From contig CAJTRG010000004.1 in NCBI GenBank assembly GCA_910578585.1, forward strand, positions 97,294-161,293: 64,000 nt of DNA, read 5' to 3'. A program made the translations under genes and the position numbers. This document shows positions 56,030 to 64,000 of this stretch, piece after piece. The notes under the pieces are model-generated. The model ran no database searches, was not told the origin of the DNA, and saw only the letters and a list, made by a program, of their open reading frames with translations. Source of the stretch: an uncultured Mailhella sp. (GTDB lineage: Bacteria > Desulfobacterota > Desulfovibrionia > Desulfovibrionales > Desulfovibrionaceae). Every line of letters begins with the position of its first letter. Position 1 is the stretch's first letter.

Positions 56030-56955
56030 TGCAATATCCGCTGAAATACAGGGGTGAGGCTCTTCGGCCCGCCCCTTTTTATGTTTGGGGCATAGTCAAT
56101 ACAACGCCAGATTCATTTTATGACGGCGGCTGTTATGAAAAAGTTGACCATGCCGTTGCCCATGCCAGACTGCTTTGGGAGCAGGGGGCCGCAATTTTGG
56201 ATATTGGCGGAGCTTCTTCAAGGCCCGGGGCTCAGGATGTCAGCAGTCTTGAGGAATGGCAGCGCATAGCTCCTGTGATTTCTGCTGTGCAGGAATTTTC
56301 TGCAAGGCAAAAGAGTACGGCGGATAAAATTCGCACTGATATTGTGCCCTTGCAATTTGCAGAAAAACCTCTTATTTCTATTGATACATGGCGGGCAGAA
56401 GTGGCGGAGAAAGCCCTTGAGAAACGTGTTGAAATTATTAATGATATTTCTGCCTTTGCGTGGGAGCCGAAACTTTTGGACGTGGTTGCCGACTATAAGC
56501 CCATGTATGTGCTCATGCATTGTCAGGGCAGGCCGCAAACCATGCAGGACACGCCGGCCTATACGGACGTTGTGCAGGAAGTATATGCCTTTTTTGAAGA
56601 AAAAATGAATATGCTTGTGCAAAAGGGGTTACCGGAAGAGAATATTATTTTAGATTTTGGGATAGGCTTTGGAAAAAGTCTGGAACATAATCTTGCGCTT
56701 TTGCAGAATATTGCCTTTTTTGAAAGCTTGAAACGCCCGCTTTTGCTTGGTTTGTCACAAAAATCCATGTTTGGGCATTTGCTTGGGCAGGATAAACAAG
56801 AGCGTTCCATCAGTACGCAGGTGTGCACAGCCCTTGCCATGGAAAAGGGCATTTGCCATCATCGCGTGCATGAAGCTGCCCAAACTGTGGAAACGCTTGC
56901 CCTGACTTATGCTGTGCAGAATATAAAGGCTGAACATACGGGAAAAAACAGATAA
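56029..56955 (+). CDS. folP: Dihydropteroate synthase
   Basis: FolP condenses p-aminobenzoate with dihydropterin pyrophosphate in folate synthesis. The 308-residue protein has VWGIVNTTPDSFYDGG (signature 1), ILDIGGASSRPGAQ (signature 2), ISIDTWRAEVAEKAL, INDISAF and MHCQGRPQTMQD, then ILDFGIGFGKSLEHN, which are all present. Slightly longer than usual (about 30 residues, in the loop after signature 2 with ARQKSTADKIRTDIVPLQF). It starts in the ftsH stop codon (TAATG) and is followed by cdaA after 11 bases. Confidence 0.95.
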   Translation: MQYPLKYRGEALRPAPFYVWGIVNTTPDSFYDGGCYEKVDHAVAHARLLWEQGAAILDIGGASSRPGAQDVSSLEEWQRIAPVISAVQEFSARQKSTADKIRTDIVPLQFAEKPLISIDTWRAEVAEKALEKRVEIINDISAFAWEPKLLDVVADYKPMYVLMHCQGRPQTMQDTPAYTDVVQEVYAFFEEKMNMLVQKGLPEENIILDFGIGFGKSLEHNLALLQNIAFFESLKRPLLLGLSQKSMFGHLLGQDKQERSISTQVCTALAMEKGICHHRVHEAAQTVETLALTYAVQNIKAEHTGKNR

Positions 56956-56966
56956 AGTAGGATTAT

Positions 56967-57716
56967 ATGCTCGGAATTCAACAATTCCCTATCACCATAA
57001 AAGATGTTTTGGATATACTTGTTGTCACAGGCTGCTTTTATTATCTTTTGCGCTTGGTAAAAGATACAAGGGCCATGGCCGCAATTAAGGGATTTTTTCT
57101 TCTCTTTATCATTTACGGGGTTGCCAAGTATTTTGGTTTATTTACGCTCTCGTGGCTGTTGGAAAACTTTTTTGGCTCATTATTCCTTGTTATTGTTATT
57201 CTTTTCAGCGGTGATATCCGCCATGCCCTTGCCGGGATCAGTTTGCGTTCCCTTTTCCGCAAAAAAGCGAAACTCAGCAATAATACCATTGAAGTTTTGA
57301 TTGATATTTGCGAACTTTTGGCAAAGAAACGCATAGGCGCAATCATTGTTCTGGAACGTGATATCAAGCTTGGTGATTTGCTCAGCCGCGGAGTAAAGCT
57401 GGATGCGCTGCTCTCAAAGGAACTTTTGCACACGATTTTCTTCCCCAATACGGCTTTGCACGACGGGGCGGTGATTATCAATAAAGAGGGCAGAATTGTT
57501 GCAGCAAGCTGTGTTTTGCCCTTGACCCAAAATCAGGAACGACAGCATTTTGGCACAAGACACCGCGCGGCTCTTGGCATATCAGAAGTCAGTGACTGTG
57601 TTGTTCTTGTTGTTTCAGAAGAAAGGGGAGAATTTACTGTTGCGCAAAATGGCCGGCTTTCCAATCCTTTAAACCGTGAACGTCTGGAAAGGATTTTGAA
57701 TAATGTTCTCGTTTAA
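56967..57716 (+). CDS. cdaA: Diadenylate cyclase CdaA
   Basis: CdaA makes cyclic di-AMP from two ATP. The 249-residue protein has three N-terminal membrane helices (about 13-90) and the DAC domain with the DGA motif (TALHDGAVIINKEGRI) and the RHR motif (GTRHRAALGISE). The synteny cdaA-cdaR-glmM is the conserved arrangement of this pathway. cdaR overlaps its 3' end by 14 bases. It lies 11 bases after folP. Confidence 0.95.
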   Translation: MLGIQQFPITIKDVLDILVVTGCFYYLLRLVKDTRAMAAIKGFFLLFIIYGVAKYFGLFTLSWLLENFFGSLFLVIVILFSGDIRHALAGISLRSLFRKKAKLSNNTIEVLIDICELLAKKRIGAIIVLERDIKLGDLLSRGVKLDALLSKELLHTIFFPNTALHDGAVIINKEGRIVAASCVLPLTQNQERQHFGTRHRAALGISEVSDCVVLVVSEERGEFTVAQNGRLSNPLNRERLERILNNVLV

Positions 57717-58653
57717 AAATCTTTTTATCAATAATATTGTTGCTGAAAATGTTCGCTTGCTCTTGATTGCGTTTTTGCTTTCCTGTGCTTTGTGGTACAG
57801 CGTTGTGGGCAGTTCACAGGTGGAGGCTGATATTTCTTTTCATGTGGAATATACGCAATTGCCGGAAAATTTGATGATTACCAAGGGGATGGAAGATGTT
57901 CTGCATGTACGGGTGCGTTCTTCCGGGCAGCGGCTCCGCAGTATTTTGAATAATGATTATGTGTATCATGTGAATTTGAGCAATGCGGTCAATGGCGCAA
58001 ATGTGTATCCTGTTGAAATTGATGAAACATTTTCAGATTTTAAGGGTATGGAAATTTTAAGCGCCAGCCCTTCTTATATTATGATTGAAACCGACACTGT
58101 GCTTGAGAAGCGTGTGCCCATTGAAGTGGAATTTTCTGATCGGGAAAATGAGGATTTATATATCAGAGATTTGGATTTGAGCCCTTCCGAGGTGAAACTG
58201 AAAGGCCCCAAAGAAGTGCTTGAAGAGGTTTATTCCATCAAGGTTCCCTTTGACATCAACCAGGTGGAAGCTGCCGGGGAATATACAAAGAATGTGCCTC
58301 TCTCCTTGCCAGATTTAGTGGAAGCTGATATACCTGTAACAAGAGTAAGCTTTGAGGCATGGTTTGATTTAGTTCCTGTAAATTTAAGCCGTCTTGTGCA
58401 GCTTGAGAAAGAAGCCGGCAGTTTCAGAACAGAACCGCGGACAGTGAATATTGAACTGGAAATTCCTCAAAGCAAATTTATTTCCTATAATATTGACCCT
58501 GCCTATATGGCACAGGTTCGGGTTATAGTGAAAAACGATAAAGAATATGAAGTTGGGCAAGTTTTGCCTGTAGAAGTGGTACTTCCCAAGGGGGCAAATC
58601 TTCTTTCTGTAACGCCTCAATCAGTAACAATTATTGAAAAAGAGCAGGAATAA
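57703..58653 (+). CDS. cdaR: YbbR-domain protein CdaR, regulator of CdaA
   Basis: The 316-residue protein has one N-terminal membrane helix (LLLIAFLLSCALWYSVVGSS, about 19-38) and three to four YbbR repeats outside the membrane (e.g. HVRVRSSGQRLRSILNNDYV, SYIMIETDTVLEKRVPIEVE). CdaR is known in Firmicutes to bind and modulate CdaA. The same link is likely here, as the genes overlap by 14 bases. glmM begins 2 bases after its stop. Confidence 0.9.
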   Translation: MFSFKNLFINNIVAENVRLLLIAFLLSCALWYSVVGSSQVEADISFHVEYTQLPENLMITKGMEDVLHVRVRSSGQRLRSILNNDYVYHVNLSNAVNGANVYPVEIDETFSDFKGMEILSASPSYIMIETDTVLEKRVPIEVEFSDRENEDLYIRDLDLSPSEVKLKGPKEVLEEVYSIKVPFDINQVEAAGEYTKNVPLSLPDLVEADIPVTRVSFEAWFDLVPVNLSRLVQLEKEAGSFRTEPRTVNIELEIPQSKFISYNIDPAYMAQVRVIVKNDKEYEVGQVLPVEVVLPKGANLLSVTPQSVTIIEKEQE

Positions 58654-58655
58654 GT

Positions 58656-60008
58656 ATGAAACGTTTTTTCGGAACTGACGGTATTCGCGGCTATGTCAAT
58701 ACCTATCCCATGACAGCGGATATGGCACTTCGTTTAGGGCTTGCAGCAGGAACCTATTTTCGCGACGGCAAACACAGACATAAAGCCATTATCGGAAAAG
58801 ATACCCGTCTCTCCGGCTATATGTTTGAAACAGCGCTCACAGCCGGGCTTTGTGCCGCGGGCATTGACGTGTATCAGGTTGGGCCTATGCCAACGCCGGC
58901 CATTGCTTTTTTGACGAAGAATATGCGGGCTGATATTGGGGTTGTTATTTCTGCAAGTCACAATCCTTTCCATGATAACGGGATTAAATTTTTTGATAAA
59001 AATGGCTATAAACTTCCTGACAGCGTGGAAGATGAAATTTCGCAAATGGTGCTCAATACCGAGTATGAATGGGATTATCCTGATGCGGATAAGGTTGGCC
59101 GGGCAAAACGTATTTTTGACGCTCCGGGGCGTTACATTGTGTATTTGAAAAAGAGTTTCCCTGACCATTTGTCTTTGAATGGCCTGCGTATTGTTTTGGA
59201 CTGTGCCAACGGCGCAAGTTATAAAATTGCACCGCTCGCCTTGGAAGAACTGGGCGCGGAAGTGGTGACCATAGGCACAGATCCCAATGGTACCAATATT
59301 AACCTGCAATGCGGTTCTTTGCATCCTGAACATGTGGCTGATAAAGTGCGTGAAGTGCGGGCAGATATCGGGCTTGCCCTTGACGGAGACGCCGACAGGC
59401 TGATTGTGGTTGATGAAACCGGCACTATTCTTGACGGTGACCAGATCATGGCTATTTGTGCTGAATATTTGATGAAAGAAGGCAAACTCAAGAATAATAC
59501 TCTGGCAGCCACCTCCATGAGCAATATGGCACTGGAACATTTTATGGAAGAACACGGCGGTACGCTTATCCGCACCAATGTGGGCGACCGTTATGTTGTG
59601 GAAACTATGCGCAAATTTGATTTGAGTCTTGGCGGCGAAAAATCCGGACACCTTATTTTCCATGATTTCAGCACCACTGGTGACGGACTTTTAGCGGCTT
59701 TGCAAGTCTTAACCATTATGTGTGAATCCGGCAAAAAACTTTCAGAACTTGCCCATAAACTGGAACTCTATCCACAGGAAATGGAAAATGTTTCCATTAC
59801 GCAAAAGCCAGATTTAACAACGGTTCCGGAAATTCAAGACGCACTGAAAGAAGCTGAAGACCAGCTTGGAAAATATGGACGCGTTTTGCTCCGCTATTCC
59901 GGAACAGAAAATCTTTGCCGGGTTATGGTGGAAGCACGGGATGAAAAACTTGTTAAGCAGCTGGTGAAAGATTTGGCAAAAGTTGTGCGTAACGCATTGA
60001 ATAAATAG
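58656..60008 (+). CDS. glmM: Phosphoglucosamine mutase
   Basis: GlmM converts glucosamine-6-P to glucosamine-1-P for peptidoglycan and LPS. The 450-residue protein starts MKRFFGTDGIRGYVNTYPMT. The active-site serine is in GVVISASHNPFHDNGIKFF (about residue 102), and the metal-binding loop is ALDGDADRLIVV. The sugar-binding GGEKSGHLIF and the phosphate loop LLRYSGTENLCRVMVEA complete the set. It follows cdaA-cdaR in a conserved order. Confidence 0.97.
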   Translation: MKRFFGTDGIRGYVNTYPMTADMALRLGLAAGTYFRDGKHRHKAIIGKDTRLSGYMFETALTAGLCAAGIDVYQVGPMPTPAIAFLTKNMRADIGVVISASHNPFHDNGIKFFDKNGYKLPDSVEDEISQMVLNTEYEWDYPDADKVGRAKRIFDAPGRYIVYLKKSFPDHLSLNGLRIVLDCANGASYKIAPLALEELGAEVVTIGTDPNGTNINLQCGSLHPEHVADKVREVRADIGLALDGDADRLIVVDETGTILDGDQIMAICAEYLMKEGKLKNNTLAATSMSNMALEHFMEEHGGTLIRTNVGDRYVVETMRKFDLSLGGEKSGHLIFHDFSTTGDGLLAALQVLTIMCESGKKLSELAHKLELYPQEMENVSITQKPDLTTVPEIQDALKEAEDQLGKYGRVLLRYSGTENLCRVMVEARDEKLVKQLVKDLAKVVRNALNK

Positions 60009-60021
60009 GAGATTTTTTTTG

Positions 60022-60900
60022 ATGAAAAATATTAAAAAGGTTGTTATTCCAGTAGCAGGACATGGTACGCGTTCTTTGCCTGCAAGTAAGAATGTGCCCA
60101 AGGAAATGCTTCCTATTTATAATAAACCGGTTATCCATTATGTGGTGGATGAGGCGGTCAGTGCCGGCATTCATGATGTTGTCTTTGTAACCAGCAAAGA
60201 AAAGACAGCCCTGGAAGATTATTTTGACCACCATTATGCTCTTGAAGATGTTTTGGAACGGACAGGCAAAAGCAAACTTTTAAAAACCGTGCAGGAGCTT
60301 GCCCATTATGTCAATGTTATCAGTGTGCGGCAAAAATGCCAGCTGGGCTTTGGGCACGCTGTACTCACGGCAAAAAGTGTTATTGGTGATGAACCTTTTG
60401 CTGTTATGGTTGGTGACGATATTTTGCTTGGCGATCATTGCGGACTGCCGGAATTGATTGCTGTTGCTGAAAAGGAAAACAAGCCTGTTATTGGGGTTAT
60501 GGAAGTTGATCCTTCCATGGTCAATAAATATGGTATTGTTGCCGGCAATAAACGTCCGGACGGAATTATTGAAATTACAAAAATGGTGGAAAAACCGCGT
60601 ATTGAGGAAGCCCCTTCCAATATGGCTATTATCGGGCGCTATGTTCTTCCTCCTGAAATATTTAAATATCTGGAAAATGCAAAGCCGGGACACGGCGGGG
60701 AAATTCAATTGACTGATGCCCTCAATTTGCTCGCGCAGGAACGGGGCATGCTTGCAGTTCCTGTGAAAGGACGCCGTTTTGATGCCGGGGATTTACTCGA
60801 CTTCTTATCTGTTAATATTTATTTTGCCCTGCATGATGAAAATATGAAAGACAGAATTATCAGACGCTTGCAAAAGCTTCTTGCAGAATTTGAAAACTAG
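60022..60900 (+). CDS. galU: UTP-glucose-1-phosphate uridylyltransferase
   Basis: GalU makes UDP-glucose. The 292-residue protein has KKVVIPVAGHGTRSLPASKN and VPKEMLPIYNKPVIHYVVDE at the N-terminus, FAVMVGDDILLGD and the EKPRIEEAPSNMAIIGRYVL stretch, with the C-terminal GRRFDAGDLLDFLSVNI. All are typical of GalU, which in the usual form has GxGTR; here the loop is GHGTR. Start at the ATG 60022 with AGGAGA upstream. ychF begins 8 bases after its stop. Confidence 0.95.
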   Translation: MKNIKKVVIPVAGHGTRSLPASKNVPKEMLPIYNKPVIHYVVDEAVSAGIHDVVFVTSKEKTALEDYFDHHYALEDVLERTGKSKLLKTVQELAHYVNVISVRQKCQLGFGHAVLTAKSVIGDEPFAVMVGDDILLGDHCGLPELIAVAEKENKPVIGVMEVDPSMVNKYGIVAGNKRPDGIIEITKMVEKPRIEEAPSNMAIIGRYVLPPEIFKYLENAKPGHGGEIQLTDALNLLAQERGMLAVPVKGRRFDAGDLLDFLSVNIYFALHDENMKDRIIRRLQKLLAEFEN

Positions 60901-60908
60901 GAGAATAT

Positions 60909-62012
60909 ATGGCTTTAAGTATTGGTATTGTTGGACTTCCAAACGTAGGAAAATCCACGCTCTTTAATGCCCTGACAAAGGCACAAAATGCACAGGCTGC
61001 AAACTATCCCTTTTGCACCATTGAGCCGAACAAGGCAACGGTGGCTGTGCCTGACAAGCGTTTAAATGCATTGGCAGAACTTGTTTATCCGCAAAAAATT
61101 GTCAATGCGACAGTGGATTTTATTGATATTGCCGGACTTGTGAAAGGTGCAAGCAAGGGAGAGGGACTTGGAAACCAATTTTTAGCCAATATCCGGGAAT
61201 GTGCGGCGATTTTGCACGTGATTCGCTGCTTTGAAGATGAAAACATTACCCATGTGGATGGTTCCGTAAACCCTGCACGGGATGTGGAAACCATTGAAAC
61301 TGAACTCATTATTGCCGATATTCAAACTGTAACCAAGAAAATTGAGCGTTTAACCAAGCAGATCAAGGCAGACAAGGAAGCCGGCAAAAGTTTGGAAGAA
61401 TGCAGCCGCCTCATGGAATTTTTGAATAATGGCAACAAAGCCAGCCAATTTGATCTTCCTGAACACAATGAACATTTCAAACAAATTTGGCATGATTTGA
61501 GTCTGCTCACGGCAAAGAAAATGATTTACTGCGCCAACGTGGATGAAAAAGGGCTGGAAGAAGAAAATGCTCACGTCAAAGCTTTAAAGGAACTGGCCCA
61601 AAAGCAAGGCAATGAAGTGGTGGTTGTCTGCGCCAATTTAGAAGCAGAACTGCAGGGCTTGTCTGATGAAGAACAGGCTGAAATGCTCAGCTCCTATGGC
61701 ATCAGCGAAAGCAGCCTTGTCAACGTTATCCGCACAGGTTACCATACCTTGGGACTTTGCAGTTATTTTACAGCCGGGCCTCAAGAAGTCAAAGCCTGGA
61801 CATTCAAGCAGGGCTGGAAAGCTCCGCAGTGTGCCGGTGTTATCCATACGGATTTTGAAAAGGGCTTTATCCGCGCAGAAGTTATTTCCTATGCGGATTA
61901 TATCAGCCATAAATCTGAAGCAGCGTGCAGAAGTGCAGGTGTGCTGCGGGTTGAGGGCAAAGAGTATCTTGTGCAGGACGGTGATGTTATGCACTTCCTC
62001 TTTAATGTATAA
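60909..62012 (+). CDS. ychF: Redox-regulated ATPase YchF (Obg-like)
   Basis: YchF is a ribosome-associated P-loop ATPase of the Obg/OLA1 group. The 367-residue protein has GLPNVGKSTLFNALTKAQ at the start, IDIAGLVKGASKGEGLGNQF as switch II, NVDEKGLEEENAHVK for the NxxE nucleotide site (replacing NKxD) and the C-terminal TGS-like part (YFTAGPQEVKAWTFKQGWKA, KAPQCAGVIHTDFEKGFIRA). Standard length. It follows galU by 8 bases. ahbA-like begins 29 bases downstream. Confidence 0.96.
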   Translation: MALSIGIVGLPNVGKSTLFNALTKAQNAQAANYPFCTIEPNKATVAVPDKRLNALAELVYPQKIVNATVDFIDIAGLVKGASKGEGLGNQFLANIRECAAILHVIRCFEDENITHVDGSVNPARDVETIETELIIADIQTVTKKIERLTKQIKADKEAGKSLEECSRLMEFLNNGNKASQFDLPEHNEHFKQIWHDLSLLTAKKMIYCANVDEKGLEEENAHVKALKELAQKQGNEVVVVCANLEAELQGLSDEEQAEMLSSYGISESSLVNVIRTGYHTLGLCSYFTAGPQEVKAWTFKQGWKAPQCAGVIHTDFEKGFIRAEVISYADYISHKSEAACRSAGVLRVEGKEYLVQDGDVMHFLFNV

Positions 62013-62041
62013 TTTGTGCAAAGCGTTAGAGTGAGGTTTTT

Positions 62042-62518
62042 GTGAATTTTACTGAAAAAGAACGCAAAGTCCTTGGTATTGTGCAGGCAAATTTGCCGGA
62101 AAGTCTGACCCCTTATGCAGATATTGCGCGCGAAGCGGGACTGACGGAACAGGAAGTTCTGGAGCTTCTTGAACGGCTCAAAGCTGACGGCACAATCCGC
62201 CGCTTTGGGGCAAGCATCAAACACCAAAAGACAGGCTATAACCACAATGCCATGGTGGCGTGGAAAATTGGTGAGGATGAAGTGGATGAAGCGGCTGAAT
62301 ATGCTGTGCAAAATCCGCGTATTTCCCATTGCTATTATCGCCCAAGTTCAGCTCCAGACTGGCAGTATACTTTTTTCACCATGATACACGGCAAAACCAT
62401 GCAGGAATGTTATGATGTGGTGGAAGAACTTCGCCAAAATACCTGCCTTGAAGAATATGCCGTTTTAGAAAGTATCAAAGAATTGAAAAAAATCTCTATG
62501 ACCTATTTTGATGATTAA
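62042..62518 (+). CDS. ahbA: Siroheme decarboxylase subunit (AhbA/AhbB family)
   Basis: The 158-residue protein has the AsnC/Lrp-like winged helix and RAM-type fold (FTEKERKVLGIVQANLPESL, RRFGASIKHQKTGYNHNAMV). The YNHNAMVAW and HCYYRPSSAPDWQYTFFTMI blocks distinguish siroheme decarboxylase subunits from amino-acid regulators. These proteins take siroheme to didecarboxysiroheme in the alternative haem pathway of sulfate reducers. The start is a GTG with GAGG upstream. Position next to hemL fits haem synthesis. Whether it is AhbA or AhbB I cannot decide from sequence alone. Confidence 0.8.
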   Translation: MNFTEKERKVLGIVQANLPESLTPYADIAREAGLTEQEVLELLERLKADGTIRRFGASIKHQKTGYNHNAMVAWKIGEDEVDEAAEYAVQNPRISHCYYRPSSAPDWQYTFFTMIHGKTMQECYDVVEELRQNTCLEEYAVLESIKELKKISMTYFDD

Positions 62519-62542
62519 CCTCTTGATGATAAAGGAAATAGT

Positions 62543-63817
62543 ATGAATATTGAAAAATCAAAAGAACTTTTTGCAAGCGCCTGTAAAGTGATTCCCGGAG
62601 GAGTGAACAGTCCTGTGCGTGCCTGCCGCAATGTGCATTGTGATCCTCTCTTTATTGAATCAGCCAAAGGATCACACATCAAAACAGTGGACGGCAAAGA
62701 TTTTATTGATTTTATTGGCTCATGGGGTCCCATGCTGCTGGGACATGCTCATCCTGATGTGGATAAGGCTATTTGCGATGCTGCCAAAAAGGGCACAAGC
62801 TATGGCGCGCCCACTGAAATTGAAGTTCTTCTTGCTGAAAAAGTGTGCAAGGCTCTTCCTTCCTGCGATATGGTGCGTATGGTGAACTCCGGCACAGAAG
62901 CCACCATGAGTGCACTTCGTCTTGCCCGCGCAGTAACCGGCAGAAATAAGCTGGTAAAAATTATTGGCGGCTATCACGGACACGGTGATGCTTTTCTGGC
63001 AAGTGCGGGCTCAGGACTTGCCACTTTTTCTATTCCGGGCACTCCCGGTGTTCCAGAAAGCACAGTGCAGGATACCTTGCTGGTGCCCTATAATGATTTG
63101 GACGCTGCAAAAGTGATTTTTGAAAAATATGGCAATGAGATTGCAGCCTTCTTTGTGGAACCCTGTGCTGGAAATATGGGGCTTGTTTTGCCGCTTTCAG
63201 GCTATTTGCAGGGACTTCGTGACCTTTGCACAAAATACGGCGCACTCCTTGTTTTTGACGAAGTAATCACAGGTTTCAGAGTTTCCTATAATGGTGCGCA
63301 GGGAAGATTTGGGGTGACCCCGGATTTGACTACCATGGGTAAAATTATCGGCGGTGGACTTCCTGTGGGCGCATACGGCGGCAAAGCTGAATATATGCAG
63401 CGCATTGCGCCTGCCGGGGATGTGTATCAGGCAGGAACCTTGTCCGGCAATCCTCTTGCCATGGCTGCCGGGCTTGTGACTTTGAACATCTTGGAAAAAG
63501 CTGATTATGCAGGGCTTGAACAGCGTGTGCTTTCCTTTGTCAAAGAACTGGTGGCTGTTTTGCAGGGCAAGGGACTTGATGTGCAGTATCAGCATATTGC
63601 ATCCATGTTTACGCTTTTCTTTACGGATAAGCCTGTGCATAATTTTGCTGATGTGCAAAACGCTTCAACGGAGATTTTCGAAAGTTATTATAAGCAAATG
63701 CGTGAAATGGGTATTTTCCTTTCACCCTCAGCCTTTGAAACAGCTATGGTTTCTTTTGCCCATACGGATGATGATTTTAACTATACTCTTGACTGTGCAA
63801 AAAAATTGAAATTCTAA
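62543..63817 (+). CDS. hemL: Glutamate-1-semialdehyde 2,1-aminomutase
   Basis: HemL makes 5-aminolevulinate in the C5 pathway of tetrapyrrole synthesis. The 424-residue PLP protein has IPGGVNSPVRACRN, MVNSGTEATMSALRLARAVT, GGYHGHGDAFLASAGSG, FDEVITGFRVSYNGAQ and the active-site lysine in TMGKIIGGGLPVGAYGG. Standard length. It follows the Ahb subunit gene by 24 bases and ends in a terminator, making the two a haem-precursor pair at the end of the long ftsH run. Confidence 0.97.
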   Translation: MNIEKSKELFASACKVIPGGVNSPVRACRNVHCDPLFIESAKGSHIKTVDGKDFIDFIGSWGPMLLGHAHPDVDKAICDAAKKGTSYGAPTEIEVLLAEKVCKALPSCDMVRMVNSGTEATMSALRLARAVTGRNKLVKIIGGYHGHGDAFLASAGSGLATFSIPGTPGVPESTVQDTLLVPYNDLDAAKVIFEKYGNEIAAFFVEPCAGNMGLVLPLSGYLQGLRDLCTKYGALLVFDEVITGFRVSYNGAQGRFGVTPDLTTMGKIIGGGLPVGAYGGKAEYMQRIAPAGDVYQAGTLSGNPLAMAAGLVTLNILEKADYAGLEQRVLSFVKELVAVLQGKGLDVQYQHIASMFTLFFTDKPVHNFADVQNASTEIFESYYKQMREMGIFLSPSAFETAMVSFAHTDDDFNYTLDCAKKLKF

Positions 63818-63844
63818 GCTGTTTTATAAAAAGATTATTTTATG

Positions 63845-63876
63845 AAAACGCCGTGCTATGTTAACGCGGCGTTTTT
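63845..63876 (+). terminator. Rho-independent terminator after hemL
   Basis: The stem AAAACGCCG/CGGCGTTTT with a 13-base loop and T run lies 27 bases after the hemL stop. Confidence 0.88.
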
Positions 63877-63901
63877 TCGTCTGCTGAGTATAAGCAGCAT
63901 T

Positions 63902-64000
63902 AAAGCATTTCCGAAAATAATTACAAATAATTTTAATAATAAAGTTTAAAAAGTTTTGTAAAGGGGTGCAGGGGAAGAAACTTTTTCAGCCACCGAAGGC
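63902..64000. repeat. Second copy (left half) of the dispersed inverted-repeat element, cut by the window edge
   Basis: From AAAGCATTTCCG at 63902 onward the sequence follows the element at 871-970. The first 50 bases are about 75-80 % similar and the last 50 are nearly identical (GTTTTGTAAAGGGG, then GCAGGGGAAGAAACTTTTTC, to CCGAAGGC). The right half would lie outside the window. Confidence 0.85.

Noticed and set aside
58734..59663. Antisense frame of 309 codons inside glmM (and similar ones in fliI at 3835-4782 and ftsH)
   Set aside because: Mirror frames of well-conserved genes, with no ribosome binding site and no recognisable protein features.

Overview
The window looks like a piece of chromosome from a low-GC (roughly 40 % by eye), Gram-negative, anaerobic member of the Desulfovibrionaceae (the group of Desulfovibrio, Bilophila, Lawsonia and the gut taurine respirers). 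This assignment is an inference. It rests on a siroheme-decarboxylase (Ahb) subunit beside hemL, homotrimeric-type porins of the Desulfovibrio kind, a MucR zinc-finger regulator, a TAXI-type TRAP transporter, an indolepyruvate:ferredoxin oxidoreductase and the run ftsH-folP-cdaA-cdaR-glmM-galU. No rRNA, CRISPR array or prophage is present.

Layout. 1-1077: AT-rich end of an envelope-glycan region (end of a UbiA-like prenyltransferase, an SMR/ArnE-like flippase subunit, a membrane protein truncated by a dispersed repeat). 1074-9601 (minus strand): hypothetical gene, miaB, grpE, fliI-fliH-fliG behind a sigma-54-type promoter, cobU and a membrane-anchored hypothetical protein. 9833-15049: GDP-mannose/GDP-fucose synthesis (manC, gmd, fcl) followed by a putative fucosyltransferase. 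15151-18199: tRNA-Leu, a MucR regulator, an AsmA-like protein and two identical tRNA-Lys genes. 18230-25961: two family 2 glycosyltransferases, rfbBAC, bioB, tlyA and a heptosyltransferase-like gene. 26061-31430: purA, holB, a ferredoxin, a structured intergenic stretch, comF, a flavin reductase, an MBL hydrolase and a small hypothetical gene. 31524-37484: an M16C peptidase, a fused indolepyruvate:ferredoxin oxidoreductase and a broken GNAT gene. 37700-43535: a catabolic-looking cluster (LysR, TAXI-TRAP permease and binding protein, cyclase-family hydrolase, EIIC-like transporter).

43628-52899 is the accessory part: trmH, a ParE-type toxin-antitoxin pair, two paralogous porin genes in inverted orientation around a lone tyrosine recombinase that is itself bracketed by 22-bp direct repeats, a secreted type I 3-dehydroquinate dehydratase, a Fic protein preceded by four palindromes, and a solitary DpnI-like restriction enzyme. 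52933-63817 is housekeeping: an LpxL-type acyltransferase, then the co-directional run ftsH-folP-cdaA-cdaR-glmM-galU-ychF-ahb-hemL. The same dispersed repeat seen near position 870 reappears at the right edge of the window.

Main candidates for something new: (1) the inverted-porin/integrase locus as a possible surface-antigen switch; (2) the exported dehydroquinase; (3) the Fic gene with two direct repeats each holding two palindromes; (4) the LysR/TAXI/cyclase/EIIC cluster; (5) the roughly 210-bp inverted-repeat-ended element. All functional statements rest on reading the sequence and on general family knowledge. No database search was run.
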